Assembly (NCBI RefSeq): GCF_047948215.1
Contig: NC_134456.1
Location: 83,034,515-83,098,514 of the forward strand
Direction: 5' to 3'
Length of the DNA stretch: 64,000 nt
Source of the DNA: Lycorma delicatula
Taxonomy: Eukaryota > Arthropoda > Insecta > Hemiptera > Fulgoridae
The position numbers were made by a program, and so were the translations under genes. Positions 44,667 to 55,619 of the stretch are shown in pieces. The notes beneath the pieces are model-generated. The model made no database searches and was not told the DNA's origin. It saw only the letters and a program-made list of their open reading frames with translations. How positions within the stretch are numbered: position 1 is the first letter of the stretch; each line of letters begins with the position of its first letter.

Positions 44667-47600
44667 GCTAATATATGTCCTTAATTAGTTAACCGTGTGT
44701 AATTTTTATATGATGTTTATTAGATAAATACATATTTTAGTATCATCAAATATGCAATTATATGTATGTATACTTCTCTGTAGGTATATAATACCAGATT
44801 TTACAGTTTCAATGTAACAGCAGTGTTAAATATATTTGCAGTTATATGAGAAGTGAGGTTTTTAGAGATTGTGAGGTTTTAGCTAATCATGAGAGGCAAG
44901 GATGTATGTTCTTTTCACATGTACATTGAACACACAGATTTACCAATGCTCTGATCTGAGGGAATGGGATGGGACGAGTGCATGCTGCTTGGTGGGGGGC
45001 CTTGAGCTTTCCTCTAGGTAGAGTTGTTTGCTTTGAATTTAGTTTACCCATGGATAAATTGTCCTTTTCCTTCATCACTTCTACCCCATTTTTGGTTGTA
45101 TGTGTATAAGTCTAATCATTCCAGGTAGATGCTAAAGGATAAAGGGACCTGTAGAACCCACAATCTTGGAGATATATCTATAGATCGAACTTGACTATTG
45201 TTTTTTGTCCGATGACTGCACAATAACCCGAACAGCAAACATGCCAATGAGTAAATGTGAGTCTCTATTTTTATACGTTAACTACTGAAAACTTTACTTG
45301 CTGTAACATCAAGCACAATAAGTTAATGGATCATTTATTTACATAATGTGCAGCTGACACCCGTCATAGATTACTTTCTGAAAGAATATTTTATTATGAA
45401 TAATCCTGCTTAAATAAGATTATATGGGTTTAAAAAAGGGAATTGTTTATTGAGAATGACTTTGAAAGTAAATAAAATAAAATATGCTAATGAGGTAAAA
45501 ACATCTTCAATAAGAAAAGGTAGACAAAAATGATGGGAATGATTATTTTTTATAATTAAACTGTAATCTTGAAATGTTTTAATTGAAAATATACTGAAAC
45601 ATGTTAAAATTTTTTAGCATTTTTAATTTAAAACTTGTGTAAAAATATTTTTTTTTAAATAATTCTGTTTGTATTGACATTTACATGAATATGAACTTGA
45701 TGTGAGAAATTTAAATACAGGTATTGAGTTGTAATAATTTGAGACTGGGGAGATTAGATATTAAAAAAAATTTAACATGAATATTGATTATCAATTACCT
45801 TTTTCCAAACTTCAAGTTGTTGATTTTTGTTATACAAAAATTACTTATTTTTTTTTTATTATAAGGAAATAATTAAAAATATATTATTTGGTATAAAATG
45901 AATAATTGCAATAGCACATTTACCTTTTTGATAAAAAACTCTGAAAATTATCAGCCTTCTTTCTCATTACATTTTCATTCAATTTTCACTTCCCTCTTCC
46001 GAAGTACGTTTTATTTTGTTTTGTTTAATATTTACAATATAAATATTTTTAAGTAAACAGGTATAAAGTGAATTAAATTTTAAAAGATAAGGAGTTGTAT
46101 TTTTCTGGATTAAACACAGCAAGTAAAATTTATCAAATTAAATTTTTACCTTTACCTAATTTTTTATTTATTTAGTATGTTGTTTTCATATCAAATTGTC
46201 TGATGTGTGAATGTTTTTGAATCTTTTTTTGTTCTTATAGATAAAAATACTTTTGTAGTCCCTGGCAATCAATTCTTTTGGTATAATTATTCTGTTTTTG
46301 TTGATATGTTAAACTTTTAATGCTCACATGTCGATCTATGTGTATTTTTGTATTGCATAGATTTAGTGACTGACTGTGGGACCAGTAACTTAAATATTTT
46401 TCAGTGTTCTTAGTGTGGGCAGTTTATTTTCCAAAGATAACTTATTGGATTGTAACATTTTTCTTTAATTACTAGATAAAAAATTGATTTTTTTGTAATT
46501 CAATGATGATTAAAATATCATCCCTTAGGGTCCCCTCCCCTTAGGGGGACCCCCCCCCCCGCTAAGGAGATATTAGGGGGGTTAAGATCCCTTTAGGGTC
46601 GTATAATCTTAATATTCAGGAGTGAATTATAAAAGAAAAGAAGTTGGAGGATTAAAATATTCAATTTTCATTTTGTTTTTGCATTTCACATATCTAACTA
46701 GACAAATTTTTTGCAAAATAAATGAATAGCTTTACAACTTTACTAATGATGAATGTGCACCAGTTAAAGGTATCTAACTTTTTTTTAATATTATTGTTAT
46801 TGTTATTAGTTGTTATAAGTTATGAATTGTTATTAAAATATATATTATGACTGCTATGGTATATATACTATTATATTTATTTACAGTTATTTCATATTTT
46901 TAATATATACATATGTTTTAAATTATATTTGTATATATATTATATTAACAGATAGACTTAGCTTGTTTTATTTATAATAATAATAATTTTATATTTGTGC
47001 TCATTATATCTATATGGAATTAAAGGGGGATAACATAGTTTATCAATATTATCAGTTTTACAAAATTTATTTTATCTGATTGTCATTAAGCAAAAAAAAA
47101 AACAGATACAAGCATGCAGAAATTGCATCTATAATCATTTAATTATCAGTATTAATAAAATAATAATAGAAATCATTCAGAGAATGAATCTGTTATTTGT
47201 TAATTGCAGTTGTTAGGTCGATTTTTTTAAATTCTAAATGAAATTTTTAATTAATAAAAAAATGTTTATAGAATAAAATGTTATTTCCTTTTAGCCATAT
47301 GTAGCTCAATAAAGGAACCAAAAGTGAAAATGTATTGTAAATAATAATAATAATTATTATTATTAATTTTAATAAGAACATTAATGTATGCTTCTTTTGC
47401 TGTTACATATGTAATAATTATATTATGAGCTTATTTATTATTATTATCATCATCCTCATTTTTACAAGTGTATATTATCCACTTTGTAAAAATTTATTTA
47501 GTCATTACATTTTTTCATTCCAATATACACAATATGCTCATAATATTTTTAAGAGATCTTATTATCTTGGCAGTTTTTATTGTATGCTATCTGTAATATG

Positions 47601-48220
47601 CTAACAGTTTATATTTTTTAAAAAAATACTGGCATATTATGCCTTAAATAATGCGATTTATGTAAATTTTGTAATATTTATTTAAGTATATTATGTATGT
47701 ATTAAATAAATAATCAGTAGATTGAAATTTGTTATTGTTGTTTATTTGTAATGCTATCCTTAAATATAAATTTTATATATGAAAATAAGCATGACAAGAA
47801 GTCTGTAAGTAGGCTGTGAAAGATTTCCTGATAAAATCACTTTTAATCCAATTATGTGTTATGAAATCAATCGTTTCTACCCTCACTGCAGTCAGAAACA
47901 TATTGATCAGAGTACAGCACACTACATGCATTTGATTAACAAGTAGACCCTACACACAAGCACCAAGTCTCAACTCTGTGAACACTGTGACTCGCTGCAT
48001 AAGTGCATACGAAAAACACACCAGTACATAGTCAACATATTGAGGTTGTTTGTTGACCTTAAATTAAGCGTAACTGAGAAATGACACAACCAATTGTTGA
48101 GGGACAATTTTCATGTACACAACTACACGGCAAATCCAAATTTCAATGAGAAATTGATCAAGTAATTTTGGAGATTTTCAAGCCACAAATTTTATACATA
48201 GGCCCATATATATATATACA
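44667..48220. other. Intergenic or long 3' UTR
   Basis: No gene supported. 44880-45250 is a GC-richer island without a credible frame. 46519-46600 is a C/G-run hairpin block. 47780-48210 is less AT-rich and repeat-like, but I could not place it. The rest is AT-rich with TTA/ATT simple runs. Confidence 0.4.
46519..46600. repeat. C/G-run block with hairpin and direct repeat
   Basis: GGGTCCCC (46528-46535) pairs with GGGGACCC (46545-46552). ATCCCTTAGGGTC and the near-copy ATCCCTTTAGGGTC bracket the block. A C11 run ends at 46560. Very unlike the surrounding AT-rich DNA. Confidence 0.8.
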
Positions 48221-49029
48221 GAGTGTATCACAAAGTCCCGGGACTTTCATAACCTATTCTACTTGTGAAAATAATGGAAAAACTATATATAAACATATTT
48301 TGTAAAATGCTTTGTTTGTGAGTTACGACAAGTGAAAGATTTTGCTTGAATTTCAGCTACCCTGGTGAAATGAGGTCATACTGAAATTTTGAGGATGTTA
48401 ATTAAGGGGCAACATTAGTTATTTCTTATGGCTTTTGACCTGAATAATCTAATAAAATATGTCCCAGAACTGTATCTACAGTAGTTTTTGATAAATCTGG
48501 GTAAAATTCATGTTCTTTGTTTGATGTACTTGCATAACATTTTTAAACAAAATTTGTAGAAAATGTAATTCTGAACAAAATGGGGTACAATAATTTTAAT
48601 AAAACAAATTTTATACACTGTGTATGTATATGGGTTTATCGCAAAGTTCTCCTGGGACTTTTATAACCTTTCCTAAAATGCCTAGTTAGAAAAATATGAA
48701 TTTTATTTAGAAACAGTACATCACTACATTTGTCAGAAAAGTTTTTATTTATTTAAAACAAAATTTTTGTTTTTGAAAGAAACTGGGTTATTTCCAGTTT
48801 TTTTTACATTTTTTAACAGTAATTACTGAACATTTGTAAAATAAAAATTACTAATGACAGAAATATAATAAATTACTTAAAAAAAGTAAAAAATAACAAT
48901 GTGGAGTATTGTATTAGTGTTTAATTCATTCTGTAAGGTACATAAGTATATCGGGTACTGAGATCTGTGTTATTAGTGAAGGTTTTCTGTGAATTTTAGT
49001 TTGAGCATGATCAGTTTGCCATTGAAGTA

Positions 49030-49942
49030 ATGCCATACTTATTTACAACAGAGGAATACACTGATATGGTATTCATTTCAGGTGTGTGTAATGGTAATGC
49101 TGCAGTAGAATATGAAACATTTTCTGAATCGCAGGATTCCAGATCCCTTTAACAATTAGCACGACTTTATGCAATCTTCTGGAAACAGGTTCATTACCTA
49201 GTATTTGTACCAGCTATGAACAATCTGTCACATTGCTGTTATTGATGAAGTCCAGGCATCAGTACATGATGTCTAGTGGATCTGAGGTTTGCAGGACATC
49301 AGTTTTATCCTTATAAACAGCCAGTTCAACATCTACATCCAGGAGATGGTCTACTTCGCTCTGATTGAATACAAATTGACAACTCTAGAAATAGGTTCTG
49401 TTTACAGACAAAGCAATTTTCACTCAAGATTGCATCAACAATTTATGCAATAAGCATACATGGGCAGAAGTAAATCCTCGTGAAATGGTAGAAGGCAATT
49501 TTCAACATTAATTTACTGTCAATATATGGTACAGCCTTCTTCACAATCAGCTTTTTACATTATTCATATAATGGCTGCTTAAATGTTGAGGTCTACTTTG
49601 TACTTTCTTCAAGAATTGCCGCAGCTGCTTGGAGATGTTCATCTAGCAGTGAGCTGCAAAGTATACTTCTGGCACAATGATGCGCCTCCCTACTTCTCTT
49701 GTGTCATTTCCACTCACTTAAATCATTTCCCAGAGAAATGGGTTGGTTGTGGAGGTTCACATTCCTGGCCACCAATGGTGTTCCTGATCTTAAGACCTTT
49801 AGATTTTTGCATCTGGTGCTGGATGAAAAATATTGTATACAAACCAAAAATTCAGGAATTAATTGTCCACATATGGATACGACTGAACAACTTAAAGACA
49901 GCCCTGAAAAATAGTACTGAAGCGTGCCAAGAAATGTGTTGA
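49030..49942 (+). pseudogene. Transposase pseudogene
   Basis: The N-terminus reads MPYLFTTEEYTDMVFISGVC NGNA, which resembles the DUF4817 helix-turn-helix at the start of many insect transposases. It is followed by stops and frameshifts. A clean C-terminal stretch (49583-49942) reads FLQELPQLLGDVHLAV, WHNDAPPYF (catalytic Asp with D-A-P-P-H-F-like context), WVGCGGSHSWPP, then MKNIVYKPKI. Recognisable but dead. Confidence 0.85.
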
Positions 49943-50048
49943 AAATGACAGGCTTATTTTTTGAACATTCATTATAAACTTGTAGATAATGCACTTTGGT
50001 CTAGTGTACTGTTTCTAAATAAAATTAAGTTTTTTTAATTTTTCTTTG

Positions 50049-50093
50049 TTTATTCGACTTATCTAACACCATTTCATTCAAACCTATTTTATT
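50049..50093 (-). promoter_or_regulatory. Candidate poly(A) signals for the GTPase gene
   Basis: Minus-strand AATAAA at 50049-50054 and 50088-50093, 500-550 bp past the stop. I see none between the stop and the transposon edge, so the transposon may supply the 3' end. Confidence 0.35.
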
Positions 50094-50596
50094 CAATTTT
50101 TCAGGTAAAAAACCATAAGAAATCATCACTAATTCTGTCTGCCTGCCGCTTAATTAACGTCTTAAAAATTACAGTATGACTTCATTTCACCAGGGTAATT
50201 GAAATCAGAGTGAAATCTTTCACTAGCCCATAACTTGCAAATGAAGTATTTTAGGTAGGACATATGTTTATATGAAGTTTTCCAATTATTTTCATGAGTA
50301 GAATAGGTAATGACTCAGGAGAATTTTTTGTGGTATATTTGTAATTGTATACCTCAAAACGTAAAGAAAATTCAATTTCACCTCCCAATCCCATCATGTG
50401 ACTAAAGTATTTTCAAAAAGGTAAAAAATAAGACTGAAGCATTACAGGATAGAAAATCATCTTATAATATCATTAAGAGTATTAAATTGCTAAAACAGAT
50501 TATCAGTAGATCAAACAGATAAGTTTTAAAAGAAAATTTTTACACAGATTTGCTAGTAATGTTTACAATAATAACTAAACACAGAATTGCAAAAAA

Positions 50597-50731
50597 CTAT
50601 GTTTCCTTATGATAGCTATCATAAATATTTCGCAGTTTTTGTAACAGGTACAACAAATTTGTTCCACATTTTGCAGATATAGGTATTATTTCTTCATCAC
50701 TAAAATGTTCTTTTAACTTCTCTAGATTATC
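50597..50731 (-). CDS. Mtg2: Obg-family GTPase, last exon (G5 motif)
   Basis: On the minus strand the acceptor AATTTACAG precedes 50731. The exon starts in phase 0 and runs 44 codons to TAG at 50597-50599. Reads DNLEKLKEHFSDEEIIPISA then KCGTNLLYLLQKLRNIYDS. ISAK is the G5 guanine-binding loop and the closing helix is typical of Obg-family GTPases. It joins exactly onto NKMDLEVAN of the exon at 60842. Obg-family MTG2 acts in large-subunit mitochondrial ribosome assembly; that assignment rests on similarity of family pattern only. Confidence 0.85.
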   Translation of the reverse strand, partial: DNLEKLKEHFSDEEIIPISAKCGTNLLYLLQKLRNIYDSYHKET

Positions 50732-51880
50732 CTGTAAATTAAAATACCAAAGTTAGATTAAATTAAAAATAAAATCCAAGATAATAACCATTTTGGGTTT
50801 TATATATATATATATAGGTAAGCAGTGGATCTTTGGAATAAATTGACCACCTATGTTAATACAATTACAGTTAAACCTCAATAATTTGAGCCTTACCTAC
50901 TTCAAAATCTTCATTTTTCCAAATCTTTGTTCATTTCCCTCCTTCATAAAATCTCTTCAAATATTAAAGTAATAAATGCATTACTGAGACCAAGTTACTC
51001 CTCCTGATATGAGGAGTTTCTCCCCATTAAGAAAATTATCACAAGTACCAACTTCCTCCTCAAAGGGCTAATGTGCAGTGAGTACAAGGCACTGTATTGT
51101 CCTGGGAGTGATAACTGTCCCCAAAAGCAGAGGGCTTCTTAATTAAATTTTTTTTTTTTGGGAGTACACAAAAAAGTTTCACATCAGCACCCAAAATTAC
51201 TGCAGTAAGCAATTTAGCCTAACAACATTAAATTTAAAAGTTTAGATAACAGTAATATAAAATACAGTAGACTCGCAATTATCGGAGTAGGTAATTGGGG
51301 CTGAGACCAACTCTGATATGGCGTATAAACATTGCTTCTCACTGTGATTGTCCTGCTTTATCAATCTATAGATCATAAACCTGCTGGTCAGGAAGATAAA
51401 AATCTTCCTGACCAGCTTGGTTGACAAGGACTAGGATAATCGTGAGCCTACTGTAATTAAAATGAACAATTACAACCAAACTTAAAAATTAAGTAACAAT
51501 GTAATAAAATGAACAATTATCATAACAAAAGTTATCGTCATGTACAGCACCTATGATGTGTATGCTAAAGGCAAAATAAAACCACAATGAAATACAGTAT
51601 TAAAAATCTAAATTAAAACAATAAAATTAACCATCTACCATACGCTATATGGCATAAATAGATTAGATACACTATAGTAATATTAGATATTTGAATATAA
51701 ACAAACAGCGTTAAGAATCATAAAACATTTAATAATATTCCCTCATTGCTCTGCAACATATTTTGGATATTAGCCCCTAGTTTAAACGTCTGATGCAATG
51801 CCAGATAGCAGATGCAATTTATAAGGATGTTGTACCATTAATTGGCAGTCACAGCGAATATAAATGGGTGCATAGGTCTG
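50732..51880. other. GTPase intron, 3' part
   Basis: No exon. A small AT repeat lies near 50802. 51380-51420 contains a short near-palindrome (GGTCAGGAAGA / TCTTCCTGACC). No family assigned. Confidence 0.4.
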
Positions 51881-51889
51881 AGTCATGAG

Positions 51890-52330
51890 ATATCAGTGAG
51901 TGTGCCCTATTTGCAAAAGCAAATAACAGCCTCCTCTCAGTGGTTATTTCTGTGGATCTACAGTGATACAGAGTTAACTGGGCGAAGTTTATTGTTGATG
52001 GTAGCATTTCATTCATCGTGGCCCGTCCTCTTCAAAAACCAAGCAAGATCATCAGAAACAACATAATTAGTAAAAGGAGGCAGAAAACAAGCCTCTTTTG
52101 CCGCATTATCAATGGGCTTATTGCCAGAAATTACAATATGGCTGAGGAACCAGCAGAAGCTCACAGTTGTATTGCGATGAATCATTTGAGAAATAACACT
52201 GCATCTGATGAATCATTTGAGAAATAACACTGTATCCAACAGAAAACCTCTCTGGATTACATGCCAGATTCCATGAGTGCCTGTAAAGCAGAGGAGGGTT
52301 TAAGTAAAGTAGAACAGACAAGTATGTTTA
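51890..52330 (-). mobile_element. Jockey-like LINE RNase H fragment
   Basis: The minus strand reads TVSFCWFLSHIVISGNKPID followed by NAAKEAC. This is the signature C-W-x-P-S-H-x-x-I-x-G-N-x-x-A-D-x-A-A-K block of the RNase H domain carried by Jockey/R1-type retrotransposons. A 26-bp segment (GATGAATCATTTGAGAAATA...) is tandemly duplicated at 52176-52201 and 52207-52232. Dead fragment. Confidence 0.8.
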
Positions 52331-54465
52331 CGCCATTGCGTAAAGTTGCGTTTATTCCAATAAATTCAAGGTTATGGTCGAGTCTTGTAGTTTACATGCT
52401 TGGTAAATTATTTTTGTAAGGCTTATCTTATGTGTACTTTTAATATAGTTTGGTTTGGTTTGTTGTTTTAATTATCAATTTCTCTCAGGCTCCAGTTTGA
52501 CTTACTATTGCATCATCATATTGGTGTCAGCTTATTTCTATCACATTATTTATTGCTGTTTAGTCTTAATATATATATTATTCTTAAGTGTATTTTATTC
52601 TAACCAATTTCAATATTGTCATAGTTACTAGAAGTCTCTTTCTCTTTGTCTGCCCTGATGTCATTTCTTCAACTTGTGCATACTCAGAATTTATTTTATC
52701 AGTCTTACATAATTCTTTAGTGGTCTGCTTGCTTGCAAATTATTTTTGTTTTGTCTTCGTTCCCGAATTCCACACATTTTCTTTAATCATTCTCATACTA
52801 ACACTTAGACACTACTCTTTTTGTCAACACACACACTCTTCTGTCCATTGCTTTGTTCGCTTCCCCTACTTCTCACCACGCCACACTTTTAGCATTCTAG
52901 TCCTGACTTTCACGTTGTGCGGATCCACAAGGCTGGTGGTCCTCCAGTCTTGGAGGACCAGGCTGCGATGTTCTCTCTCTCGTATAATGTTTAAATACTT
53001 TCGTCGTCTTCATACTCTCATAAACGTTGTGGTATTCCCTGTCAAAATATTCTCTTGTTCTACTCGTCAGTGTTTTGAGATTTTACAAATTTCTATGTTC
53101 GTTTTTGCCTCGTTTCTTCGATAAGTTAATTTTCAAATTCTGTAGATAACGTCTCTGTTGAAAGTGGTTCAATTACTACAAACCAGCCAACTCTATCGAC
53201 GCCGAATCTTCTCCAGCTGCTGATTACATTTTCATAGATCCAGAATCTCTCCAAACTCATTACTACAAATCTGAGACGCCACGTCTTGTTTCAACTTCTA
53301 ATCACAAATTGTTACCTCTGTTATTTTTTATTCGCAATTACAGTCTACACCAAGGATAAACTGTATGTATATGTGCACTTTAATTTCACGAGTTCATTTT
53401 TTACCAATATACATGTGTTATTAAGGGATGTTCAAATCCTTCATTATTATTTATAGTAAACAGTTACGCTATTAGTAAAATTTGTGAAACATTCAGTTAA
53501 TCGTACATTATACATTTCAATTTCAAGTTTGGTTTAGAAAACTAAAGTGCAGTCACGACAGGTGGCTTAAATAAGGTTATGTTATTATGTCATGTGCAAC
53601 ATATTTTATGTGCTTATTTATTACAATTTGTTTTTATTGTACTTTACTCTATCATTCAATTTAATGTAATTTGTTAATCGCAGAGATTAAATTATTATCT
53701 ACTCATGAACTGAATTCATATTACTTCTCTTAAATTAATCTAAAGAAAATAACTCCTGATGTGAAGTTACGTTTTTGGACTTCTTTATAATTTTATATTT
53801 TCAAGAATGGTTATTTACCAAAATGAACTCTATTGATATGTTTACTTATTTCAATTTGATTACATTGCAATTATCTCTTTTTGTACTGGAATATTATTGT
53901 GGCCTTTTTCTACAACTAACTACAATTACATGTTTTAATTATTTAATGCTAAGTATGATGATGTTCATAATTCAGAAAAGACCAGTGCCAATGATAAGAA
54001 ATACTGTAGTTTATTTTTCTAAGTTCATGACATTTGTTCATTGCTAATTTTCATTATTACAAAATATGTCAGTAATGCAACAGTTTTCCAGTTACACTAT
54101 GTTTATTGATGTTATGTTCATAAGTATATAATTGTAACAAAAGGTGTTTTTTGTTCTTTCGTTTTCAGGCTTTGTTAATTGTAGATTTTCAAAATTATTA
54201 TTTGAAAACTGTATGTTTATGTATTTTCTCATTTATTATTATTATTCATATGTTGATTCAGCTGATTTTTTTGTATAATTTCTGTATAAAATTAAGTTAT
54301 GTTTATTTCATAATTTTCATTTAATTTTTTAAGGTTATGATTCAACATATGTTCAGTTGTTTTCTTTCTAATTAAAGTCCAATTTCTTTGGCAAATACGA
54401 GCTGTGTGTTCTTTTATTTTTGTTAACTTTACCCAACAAAGTATGTGTCAAAATGTTGCGCTAAT
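52331..54465. other. Unassigned 2.1 kb between LINE halves
   Basis: It separates the reverse-transcriptase part (54470-55040) from the RNase H part (51890-52330) of what looks like one minus-strand element, so it may be a later insertion. The 52780-53320 core is GC-richer and has a perfect 9-bp hairpin (GGTCCTCCA/TGGAGGACC at 52938-52959). A 178-codon plus-strand open stretch lies at 52588-53124 and a 62-codon one near 53168-53354. Neither shows family features or splice context, so no gene is called. Confidence 0.4.
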
Positions 54466-54469
54466 TATA

Positions 54470-55040
54470 CTAAAGTCATTAATAGCATACAACTCCATGA
54501 TGAAAACACTGACAATGCTGGGGAAGGCCAAACCCACCAAGAAGGGTAATAAATGGTTATTCTAAACAGGTTGTTGTGTTTTATAACAGTCTCTTGCACT
54601 GGCTATAAAGTTCTACAAGCAACATAAGTTACACAATCATCTACACATAATGGGTGTTTGCATGCACAAGGTTATACGATTTATGGCTTCAGCAAATAAG
54701 GTAACATTTAGGACACTTTCCTGTAATATTCGATTTTCTATTGTGAAACTTTTGGATACAGTTATTCCAACTCGAATTCAAAATGAATGACTATTGAGGA
54801 AACCCTTTATAAGTGTAAGAAGATTCCCTTTTATATACTCCATTCATGCTGTGTATTTAGGATCCCTCTCCTCCAAGCTGTGTTGTATGCCTTTTGCATA
54901 CCAAAAAATACAGCAACCAGGTGTTGGTGAAGTAGGTGTTTCGAATAACAGATTCGAGCAAGGTCTTTTCACAGACTGATGTTGGTGGTTTTTTCTGATG
55001 GACCACCAACTATCATATGGTTTTTTGGACTAGTAATTTT
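54470..55040 (-). pseudogene. Jockey-like reverse-transcriptase fragment
   Basis: Minus-strand pieces: HLVAVFFGMQKAYNTAWRRG, the first catalytic block where V-F-F-D-L-E-K-A-Y-D-T-x-W is usual and the catalytic Asp is replaced by Gly. Then LLTLIKGFLNSHSF, and ENRILQESVLNVTLFAEAIN, the decayed G-x-P-Q-G-S-V-L-S-V-x-L-F block. Stops are frequent. It is upstream, in sense, of the RNase H fragment at 51890-52330. Confidence 0.85.
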
Positions 55041-55600
55041 GGTCCCATAAGTATGGAGGAAATACAAGCCCCCTGTACAGAGTCCACACATACAGATAGA
55101 GGCTAGAACTAATTACAACTAGGTTCACCGAGGTGCCCAGAGAATATCGTTCAAGACTCCCTGTGTACAGCCATCCATCCATCAGCATGATAGTTTCCCC
55201 ACTGGGTTACAGTTGGGTTTCAAAAGGTGTCACAACGAAACAATGTAAGATATTGTTATATTGTAATTTGTATAGTGTTTGTAGTATGGTGTATGTGTAT
55301 AGTGTAAAAGGTTCAGCAGCTCAGTGTGTGGTGGGGAAAAACTGCAGAGGCTAGGGCTGTGGGGACGCCAATCCCCAAACTCTTAAGGTAAGTTTCCCCA
55401 TCAAGAAACTTGTTAAGGAAATTAACAGTATTAGAATACAGAAATTATTTAAATATTTAAAGATCCTAGTGATACTCCTTGATTAAGCTAAGTTATGATG
55501 CTAGCTTCTTCTGTTAAATGTTCCGAAGTTAAAATAACTTCTCATTCAAATCTCAGGGAGAAGCAATAAAAGAAGTTAAAAGTGGAAGTTAGAGAATGAA
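55041..55600. other. GC-richer spacer, unassigned
   Basis: Adjoins the Jockey-like fragment and is less AT-rich than the surroundings. It may be its 5' part, but no frame supports this. Confidence 0.3.
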
Positions 55601-55619
55601 AGAAGATAAATAAAATGAA

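Larger units (their letters stand above)
48221..50340 (+). mobile_element. Long-TIR mariner-superfamily transposon, near full length
   Basis: The outer ends pair as inverted repeats (GTATCACAAAGT on the left, ATACCACAAAAA read in reverse on the right). Inverted similarity runs inward for some hundreds of bp: ACCTATTCTACT, GAAAATAATGGAAAA, CATATAAACATAT-like, ACCCTGGTGAAATGA and TTCTTATGG. A second copy of the end sequence sits inside the left arm at 48632-48668, which suggests a nested insertion or internal duplication. The transposase is decayed. Confidence 0.85.

Noticed and set aside
44887..45078. 63-codon minus-strand open stretch
   Set aside because: No start context, splice sites or family features; only the GC-richer composition is notable.
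52588..53124. 178-codon plus-strand open stretch
   Set aside because: T-rich composition giving a Phe/Leu/Ser-rich reading, no family motif, no splice context and an overlapping DNA hairpin; treated as chance.
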